Below are positions 56,200-64,000 of a stretch of DNA of 64,000 nt, piece by piece (within the stretch, counting starts at the first letter, position 1; each line of letters starts with the position of its first letter). Origin of the DNA: Selaginella moellendorffii (Eukaryota > Streptophyta > Lycopodiopsida > Selaginellales > Selaginellaceae). The notes beneath the pieces are model-generated. The model was given only the letters and a program-made list of their open reading frames with translations, was not told where the DNA came from and searched no databases. Location of the stretch: positions 1,762,749 through 1,826,748 of the forward strand of contig NW_003314263.1 of assembly GCF_000143415.4 (NCBI RefSeq), read 5' to 3'. Both the position numbers and the translations under genes were made by a program.

Positions 56200-59100
56200 T
56201 TACTAAATATGAAATGACACTATATTGCGAATTTGGATATGGGATGAACACCATTGTGTTCAAGACAATCTCTACATTCCGTAAATATGCCAAATGAGCA
56301 AATCTAGACACTTTCCATAAATAGCATTTGGGACCGAAATAAAACTAACATAAAGGGCATGATAGCGAGAGTGTTTGGCAAACACAATAAGCCATCATCT
56401 AGCAATATTGAGGGACCAAGCTCAATATCGTGTTCTCAACACTAGCAAGTGCAAGTCAACAACATGAGGTTCTCATCATTGTGCCAAGTATGCTTGACTA
56501 AATGACAACTTAGGATTAATGCTCTTTCGGTCTAAGTGCATATGTGATGACCAGTTTCTCAACTAGCTTAGGTAGAGATTGATAACGGGTTTAGCAATAC
56601 CGACCTCTTACCATCATGGTAGTAAAGAAAGAGTGTTCGTAAGGACTGGCCGACAGGTAACTTTCGATACTCGAAGTCACATTCGTGATATTAGTCAAGG
56701 TGACTAATTGGGAAAGACACCTAAGGGAAATAAGCAGTGTCAATATGGTGAGTCCAAGAAAGTAATATCTAAGAAAGACACTGGGAGGGTCACAAAATTG
56801 GGCTATGGATAGAGTCCACAATAGATATGTTGTTTGGTGCAACAATTAAAGAATATGAGTAAAAAACTAGTGACCAAGATTGGGCTATGGAAATTATTAG
56901 AAGGAATCCAAATGACAAAGTTAAGTAATGAACACTCATGTGTTAAATGCTAGCGGATTGTGAGAAAAAAAATATATTTCCAAAGATAGATTCCTAAATA
57001 TTCCAATTTGGTGAAAGTGAAAGCTCCAAGAGAGGGAGCAACAAGGTATCCAAATGATAAGGCTGTGGACAGCCTTAGTATAAATTATGGATAAGTGGAA
57101 TTTAGTGCCATTTGTGGCACAAAATAGAAGAAAAAATGATGGTGCCTTCAAGTAAATAACTTCCTAAAATGGGAAAGTGGAGTTTTATATGCAATGCAAA
57201 GTGTTAGAGACACCTAGGATATTGACTTGAGAAGTCAAAATTAAAGTTCCAAAGTGTAATGATTATGTTGATAGAAGCTGAAATTACTCGGGAATGAGAA
57301 GTGGGATTGAGATAGAAAAGGTATCTCTAATGAGTTTTGGAGAACTAAACAAACATAAGGGAAGAACCACTACATGTGATCAAATGAGTCTCTAACTTAA
57401 AAAGACTATGCTCCTTAGAGGGTGGGAAAAGCATGATGAGCCTTTAATGTTGAACCATTGATGAATATTGGCTTAGTCCTAAGGAAAATAGTAATCCATG
57501 ATGGGGTTACTTTATAAAATGTTATAATGTTTGATGAGGACATTGAACTTTATCTATAGGTGGTGGAGTTGTGAAATATAAATCCCTAAGTCCCAAAATG
57601 GAGCCAAAAAGGCCATATGGTAATGGTTGAAGTGGAAGTTTAACAAGTGTAATATGTTTGGACCAAAATTTTTGACTTAGAAAGTTGAGAGCAGGAGTGG
57701 AACTCCAAACAAAATGCTCAAGGAATGAGCATGAAACAATCAGTGAATGAGTCTTTAACAAGGGACACAAGAAGGACTGACACATAGCAAGTGTCATGAT
57801 ATATATGGAAGTGTCATGAACAGGTCTAAAAAGAAGACCGAGATGGAGTCCAAGATGGACTCAAGATGGAGTCCAAAATGGAGTTCGAGATAAACCCAAG
57901 ATGGAGTTTGAGATGGACCTGAGATGGAGTCCGAGATGGACCCAAGATAGAGTCCGATGTTGAGTCTAAGATGGACCTAAGATGGAGTCTAAAGTCGAGG
58001 CCGAGAAAGAGATCGAGACCGAGACCAAAATCAAGACCAAGTCCAAGTTCGAGTCTGAGACCGAGTCCAAGTCCAAGTCCGAGTTCGAGGGTGAAAGCCT
58101 AAAGCAATTGTCTCCCAAACCCTAAGGGGTTTGGTGAGCCCCAAAAATATAGTAGGGGGGAGGACTCTAGTAAAGCCAGTTTGGCTAGGAAAGGCCAGTG
58201 TGACCAAGGAAGGTTATACCTATATAGTGAGTGATGATATAACTATTGAGGAGTCCAAGGCTAAAGTAAATATGGACAGACAAGTGGGATAACTTGGTGA
58301 AGTGTTCAAGAGCTAACTCTAGCTCCCCTGGGAGATCAAATGGTCGATGCTCCTAATTCAAGTGTAGGTGGCACTACCTAGCATGGCTCATCGGAACCTC
58401 ACTTTAGCCACATGGCTAGGGCATCTAAGGGTGGAAGGTGGGGAGAGTACCCACGAGATTTGTGTAGAGCCATAGTGTTTTGAAATATCATCCCAAAGTC
58501 CCGAACTGTGGAAATGAAGAGGAATAGTCCTTTGGTATAATGATTAAGGATACGATCACATGGTAAGGAAGTTCTAAAGGACTGTGGGATTTAGTGGTGA
58601 CCCAGTGGTGGTGTTGGCAAGCACGACAGTTGATGAAGAGGGACTTGGTAGGGCTGAAGAAGGGACATTGGGAAAGGGTTCCTTATATCTCCGGGCATCT
58701 TAGGGGTGCTAAGGTGTGGTCAAGGGATGACCACTCATGGATGGATGGCCCAATCTTTAAAAGATGGGACTGTGATGTAGATGGTCTTGGACTATCAATA
58801 TGACAAGGGTGAATGGGTATAGTCTTAGCATAATAGGTTGATATATTGATGGTACCTTTGGGTGTCAGTCATAGGATCGGACATGTGGAGCACTTGGACC
58901 AAGTGCAAAGGCTGACTGGCATAGATGCCATTCACGACACTAGTATGTCCCCAAGTCAGGAATAAGATTTATGAAGTTCATGAGTGAGACTCCTCCAAAT
59001 GGTCAAAGGGGTAGTGTAAGCAACTAAATTTTCCATTTTAGTTTAGTCATTTAACTATACTTTTGACCACTAAGAGAAGTTTTTCTCACAACCTCCATAA

Positions 59101-60758
59101 ATTCTATTCCTGACTTGGGACATGTTAACCCTGTGAATGGCATCCATGCCACTTAGCCTTTGCACTTGGTCCAAGTGCTCCACATGTCCAATCCCATGAC
59201 CTAAACAAAGGTACCACTGACATATCAGCCCATTACGCTAAAGCCATGCTCATTCACCCTTGTCACATTGGTAGTCATTCAAAGCCATCTATTTGAACAC
59301 TTGGGAGCTAATTCCCCAATCTTGATAACCTCGCCTCATAGCAAACTTCAAGACTATGCTTATACTTTGCCACTCTAATTATTTCTTTCTAGGTACTAAC
59401 TTACCTAAAATAGTCTTTAAGAACCTTGAAGGGACTTTTGTCCCTTAGCTTGCTAAGACTTTTTCTTTCGCAAGTTTCTTAATTGCCATATGGTTTAGTA
59501 TGGGTAATTCCATATTTTAGACTCTTCATGGCACTATAGTTACCAATAGTAATACATTCGAGCACCCCTTGATTTTCCACTCCCACTTTCATAACCATTA
59601 TTGGCTATGCCTTTTGACTTTTATAGTTCAATTCTATCCCTTTACTACTTACTTTTTGGCTTTATATATTCCCTTCGATTATTCTCCTATAGGCTAGAAG
59701 GATAGTTTTGCTCTTTCTCCCATGCCTTAGTAAGTATTCTTAAATATAAACCTAATTGATAGCTTAAAGAGTGGTTCTTCAATCTAGATATGCTCACCTT
59801 GTAATTCCACACACCAGAATTAATATTGCTACTCATGGACCTTTGTATACCTGTCACTAGCAAAGCCAAAATCCTTTTGGCTTTGTCCAATTCAAATATA
59901 CTGCAACCTTGAATATTAAATAGCACATTTTATCCATTTTTTACTAAGGACTTAGTCCCTTAGGCTTTATCCAATGCCCTCATGATACCAAACACCACTT
60001 TTTGGGTGTTTTAAAGTGTTTAACTGTCCTAACAATGGCCTTCTTTGACAATGACCATTTCTTTTTACGACGTTGATTCACTATATCACAATATAAGCCA
60101 TTTATCCCCCAAGAGATATATATCTAACCTCTTTCTTGTCTAACCAAGAAGTCTCAGGATGTTAACTCCAACAAATTATTCCAAACCTTTGCTTAATTAC
60201 TTCATAGTTATCATATCCTACAATTCATTGCTAATGCTTTCACACCTCCATCATTATTTGGGTCAATACATTCGAATTGCATGTCTTCCAACTTAGGTTA
60301 CGCCAATCCTATTTCCATTATGATTCCTTTGGCAAGGGTTTTTTATAAACTAACGAACTTGACTTCAAAACATCATCCCTTGAGACACTTAGAGTCTCCA
60401 CCCTATCAGCTCCACGAGCATACTCTCACGACACTTGTCAATTGTGTCTATGTTTTGTTTAAAACCATAATAGTCATTTCTCATACTGCACTATAGTGTT
60501 CATACATAACTCTATGTCAAAGTTGCTTTCTTTCAAGACCACTTTTTCCATGACTTTAGTATAGCATATTTTGCCATCAATGAAATACCCACTATTCTTA
60601 TACTTGGATCTCATAATCCTTCTTATCTTTTATAAAGTACAACACACCTTAGTCTAAATGTTTTCACCAATCCTTTAGGACCATTCTTTGACTTTACATG
60701 AGTCATCTAACTTTTCGACTTTGTTAATTTGACGACTTGTAAAGTCCTAGCCTCATGG
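56200..60758 (-). repeat. Right arm of the large imperfect inverted repeat
   Basis: Reverse-complement partner of 49120-53860. It stops exactly where the chromovirus LTR begins (60759); the last shared word is CCTAGCCTCATGG, whose complement is present in the left arm near 49105-49117. The arm may resume beyond the right edge on the far side of that insertion. Confidence 0.85.
57570..59014 (+). mobile_element. Forward LTR relic within the right arm
   Basis: Starts TGTGAAATATAAATCCC after a GGTGGTGGAG polypurine tract and ends truncated at about 59014. Decayed hexamer array at 57835-58095. From 59015 (TGTAAGCAACTAAATTTTCC) an inverted LTR 3' end and inverted internal sequence follow to about 60750. 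Confidence 0.7.
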
Positions 60759-61913
60759 TGTAAGCCACAAATTTTTCCTTTCCAATTTGTCAACTTACCT
60801 CGTCTACCTGTCCAACATTGCCTTGGCTTTTGCTAAGTTCCTTCGCCAAGGTTCCCACCTATGGTACCAGCTCCTACTTGGGCCTACTTGGTTTCAACTA
60901 CTCACTGCACGAACAACGGAGCGTTAGCCATCCATCCACGGATTCCCAAATCTCTCCCAATCCCCCTCCCAAGGTTAGACTGGACTTAAAGTTTAGCTAC
61001 ACTCCCCGCAGGCACAAGCACCCAAACGCACCAAGCCTTCAAGTTCCTAACACCCCTTGGTACCACAAGACTTGATCATGGGACCCTCTAAATCCCAAGT
61101 CTTACGTGCTAACACTTGCTTCGGGACGCCGAGGCGAAACACCATGGCCTAACGACCCAGTATGGATACCTCTAGCCCCCCACTTCCATCCCGAAGGAAG
61201 GCCCAAGCCCCTAGGAAGGGCAAGGACCAATGAGCTGCATGGTACTCAAGTGGGGCACCACTCCATATGAGCTGGGAGCACCGCAGTCGATTTCCCTTTC
61301 GGGAGTTGGAGCTGCTCTTGAGCACTTCCTGGGGTGGCCCATTTGGCACCACCTAAGTCCCTGCTCAGTCCCACCCAAGGCCCCTCGGCCTTAGTCTCAA
61401 CCTCAAGTCAGTTTGGAAGCACCACTTGAGAGTTCCTTCAAGACTAGTTCCTGGATCTCACTATCCCTACTATAATTTTGGAACCCCCTGCAGCCCCCCC
61501 CCCCTCCCCCCCCTAGGAGACGCACATTTTGGGCTTTCACCCCTTAACCCGTATTAGTACTTGGACTCGGTCTCGGACTTGATCTCGGACTCGATCTCGG
61601 ACCCGACTTTGGACTCGGTCTCGGACTCGATCTTGGACGCGATATTGGACCCGATCTCAGATTTGACTTCGGACTCGACCTCGAACTCAGTCTCGGACCT
61701 GATTTGGATCTCGGACTCTGTCTTGAACTCGGTCTCAAACTCGGTCTCCGATTCGACCTCGGACTCGATCCCAGACTCTATCTCAAACTCGGTCTCAGAG
61801 TCGGTCTTGGACTCGATCTTTGACGCAGTCCCATCCAATGAACTCTTTGTCATTTTGGTCATGCTTTCGGGGATCCTTTAGCCTACGACACCTTGGCGAG
61901 TTGGTTCCTTACA
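60759..61913 (-). repeat. 3' LTR of the chromovirus
   Basis: On the minus strand begins TGTAAGGAACCAACTCGCC and ends AATTTGTGGCTTACA. Contains a GAGTCCGAG-type array (61560-61830) and a C/G homopolymer run (61493-61512). The 3' terminal bases resemble those of the non-coding LTR family (CTTACA). Confidence 0.75.
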
Positions 61914-62104
61914 ACTCCACCACCCATAGAAGAAGTTCAATGCCCACATCAAACATCTCTTTTTTATCCTACGATTTGTTGATCATGTCTCCGGGGGCAT
62001 CCTTCCACTTAGCGGTGTGCCTAAGTTAGCCTCCCCAGCCAAGAGCCTATGACAATGGAATATAGGTGTCCCTATACTCCTCACCTCACCATGCCCTAGT
62101 ATGG

Positions 62105-62160
62105 GGTTGGGACTTGAACCCAACCTTGCTTTACTAGGGGGTTGGGACTCGAACCCAACC
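62105..62160 (-). repeat. Two perfect T-arm-like hairpins in the chromovirus 3' untranslated region
   Basis: On the minus strand: GGTTGGG, loop TTCGAGT, CCCAACC (62160-62140) and GGTTGGG, loop TTCAAGT, CCCAACC (62125-62105). Stems of 7 bp are perfect and both loops fit TTCRANY. No rest of a tRNA is present. Confidence 0.8.
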
Positions 62161-62375
62161 TCCATAGAATACGTATACGGATTTGACATCCCCGCAGGGA
62201 GTTGGGTGTAGTTCCCTACGCTTGGTCGACCTAGCTAACCCATGTTAATTAGCTTACCTTTGGCACGCCTTCGGGTCCCAATATATGCCATTGCTCAACT
62301 TCATAGATTGATACTTTAATTGAACTTTGCATAAGTACATAGAGTTTTACTTTGCAGAAATTCCTCCACTAGACC

Positions 62376-64000
62376 TCACGCGTTTGCAAGGTTCTCCTCC
62401 GGTTCCCATGTTGCTTCACAGTGTGGAAATCCTTTCCACTTCACATGGAACTCTCTCACCTTGTGTCTTTGTCGCTTGCTCTTGCGTGCATTGAGGATGG
62501 CCTCGACTTCGTATTCCTCTTCCCCTTGGATAACCTCAGGTAAAGGTCTTACTTGGTCCTTGCGAAGCGGATCCTCAAAATACGGCTTGAGTAAGTTCAT
62601 GTGGAACACGGGGTGCATCTTCCCCATCTCTTGAGGAAGTCAGAGATGGTAAGCCTCTTTCTGATTGCACTGCAAAGTTGTGAGCATTGCTGAAGTACTT
62701 TATTGATTCGAGCCTCAATCTCATAAGGCCCCGTGAACCTGCTTAAGGAACTCAAGATCAATTCATTTACAGGAATACATGCATTTTTACCTTTGGGTCA
62801 ACTTCCGGCTAATCCCACTTGGTAGCCTGAGGTTCTTGGTGTTCAACCACACCTTCTCCCCAGCTTGGAATTCTACATCCCGGCGCTTCTGGTTCACGAA
62901 CTTGGTTTGCCTTTGTTGAGCCCGTTCCAAGGAATCCCTTACTAGATTCCAAATGTTGAGTCTTTCCGCCGTGAATGCCTCCACTGCAGGTAACTCTCCA
63001 TGATACTCGGCCACGTCGAGTTCCACAGGACCTTCAATAGCTCACCCATTGATAACTTCCCATGGACTCACCCTAATGCTCGAATGTGGTGAGTTGTTAT
63101 AACACATTTCCGCAAGTCCCAAATGACTTACCTAATCAGTCTGGTCTCCCGAGACATAACATCGCAAATAATCCTCCAGCTGCCTATTCACCCTTTCCAT
63201 TTGTCCGTCTGTCAAAAAGTGTTAGTGCCATCAAACTTGACTTAATACCCATTACCTGTCTGTGGGTGATAGGCTGTACTAAATTTCAACTTGGTGCGAT
63301 ACTATTCCAGGAGTGTTCTCCAGAACCTACTGGTGAAGATCTTATCTTGATCTGAGATAATCTCTTCTGGCCTTCCCCACACTCGAACCACTTGTTTGAA
63401 GAACAGTTTCGCCACACCTTCCGCATCCACTTCCATTGTGGTGGGTATGAAATGTGCCATTTTCGAAAATCGATCCACCACCACAAATATCGTATCGAAC
63501 CCCTCGCTTGGAGGGAGTCCCGTGATGAAGTCCATCATAAGACATTTCCACGGACGATTTGGAATTGGGATGCTTTGTAACAAGCCCCCACTAGCCTTAG
63601 TCACGGCTTTGACCTGCTGACATGTTGGATACGTCTTTACATAGTTTTGGACGTCCTTAGCCATATTTGGCCAGTGGTACTTCCTCTTGAGTAAGCTCAT
63701 TGTCTTGGGCACTCCGCTGTGTCCCGCAAGAGGTCCGTCATGACACTCTTCTAAAGTTACCTTCTTTAGTTCCCCTTCTGGAACATACATCCTCGTTTGC
63801 TTGTAATATATGAGTCCGTTGCATTCTGCATAGCCTGTTTTCTCTTCCGTTGGCAGCTCACCTCTTTAGTGAGCTTCCCGTGCCTCTAGATTCCTCAGCA
63901 ACACTTCTTATGCTAGACCATCGTTCTCGTATGCAATCCGCACATCATCCCAAAAGGTTGCTGTCGCGCTGGATATCACCAACTTCAAGCTTGCTTTTCG
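62376..64000 (-). pseudogene. Chromovirus polyprotein fragment: integrase and chromodomain
   Basis: Reads leftward. Near 63720-63790 is the zinc-binding H...H...C...C domain (ECHDGPLAGHSGVPKT, KTYPTCQQVK). The core domain follows with MDFITGLPP, FVVVDRFSKMAHF and EEIISDQDKIFTS (two Asp), then AYHPQT near 63256-63270 and, after a 47-base GT-AG insertion, GQMERVNRQLEDYL with the Glu. The C-terminal DNA-binding part (62787-63026) has VWLNTKNLRLPS. The chromodomain (62376-62627) has YEVEAILNARK, FHVKWKGFP and TWEPEENL, the chromovirus hallmark for targeting chromatin. Stops include a TGA/TAA pair upstream of 63790 and a TAG in place of a Trp near 63130. Non-functional as it stands, or partly rescued by splicing at 63209-63255. 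Confidence 0.82.
63209..63255 (-). other. 47-nt intron-like insertion in the integrase HPQTDG motif
   Basis: On the minus strand, exon ...CACCCACAGACAG is followed by GTAATG, a CTAAC branch-point-like word about 17 bases before the end, TTTTTGACAG, then ACGGACAAATG. Removing exactly 47 bases restores the universal HPQTDG reading frame. ACAGAC flanks both sides as a short direct repeat. The length equals two introns of the gene at 30500-33974. Confidence 0.6.

Larger units (their letters stand above)
60759..64000 (-). mobile_element. Gypsy chromovirus LTR retrotransposon, 3' part (continues beyond right edge)
   Basis: Minus-strand element inserted in the right arm of the inverted repeat. The 3' LTR spans 60759-61913 with TG...CA ends on the minus strand. 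The candidate target site is CATGG (60754-60758); the other end is outside the window. A polypurine tract GGGTGGTGGAGT abuts the LTR (about 61914-61926). Upstream lie a 3' untranslated region with two T-arm-like hairpins, a chromodomain, and integrase. The reverse transcriptase and gag should lie to the right of the window. Confidence 0.85.

Overview
The window is a transposon-dense stretch of a plant nuclear genome. GT-AG introns of 47-100 nt, compact GC-rich exons in a tau-class glutathione S-transferase gene (39661-40415) and an A-type cytochrome P450 gene (41089-42677), and the initiator-Met tRNA primer site of the LTR element all fit a small-intron land plant. A lycophyte such as Selaginella is my best guess, by inference only. 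Apart from the GST, the P450 and one short secreted Cys-rich peptide gene (43061-43399), almost everything is mobile DNA in various states of decay.

Regions 1-9.4 kb, 9.6-15.5 kb and 20.6-39.6 kb hold three copies of an unusual multi-gene DNA transposon plan. In each copy a gene for a ParB-like domain joined to a DNA-methyltransferase-like domain lies head-to-head with a transposase gene. Copy 1 (left) pairs it with a DUF7869-type transposase-like protein and carries about seventeen dispersed 22-bp palindromes. Copies 2 and 3 pair it with a Mutator-like transposase bearing a SWIM zinc finger. Copy 3 is the best preserved. It has candidate terminal inverted repeats and an 8-bp target duplication (20624-20631 and 39603-39610), and it holds five genes: E (small), D (zinc-finger), B (ParB-methyltransferase), A (transposase) and C (small, antisense). 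It appears to have landed between the TATA box and the start codon of the GST gene. Homologues of the small genes E and C occur in copies 1 and 2 respectively. I regard this ParB-methyltransferase/transposase association, together with the palindromes, as the candidate undescribed system.

Nested in and between these are LTR elements. There is a solo LTR (18474-20256, target duplication CATAC) and a complete non-coding large retrotransposon derivative (21468-29091, target duplication CTCAC, iMet primer site, polypurine tract). Rearranged relics of the same family lie at 15.47-17.3 kb and 46.8-60.8 kb. The last block is an imperfect inverted repeat with arms of about 4.6-4.7 kb. At the right edge a Gypsy chromovirus (60759 to beyond 64000, minus strand) retains an integrase, a chromodomain and a 3' LTR, and shares its 3' end with the non-coding derivative, so it is a plausible mobilising partner. 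A small TIR-flanked element (44448-45539) carries a decayed armadillo-repeat gene fragment.

Most transposon genes are pseudogenes. Many stops are TGA/TAA/TAG where a CGA/CAA/CAG codon is likely or is still present in the sister copy, which suggests decay by C-to-T change under DNA methylation. All family assignments are from motif recognition by eye, without database searches.
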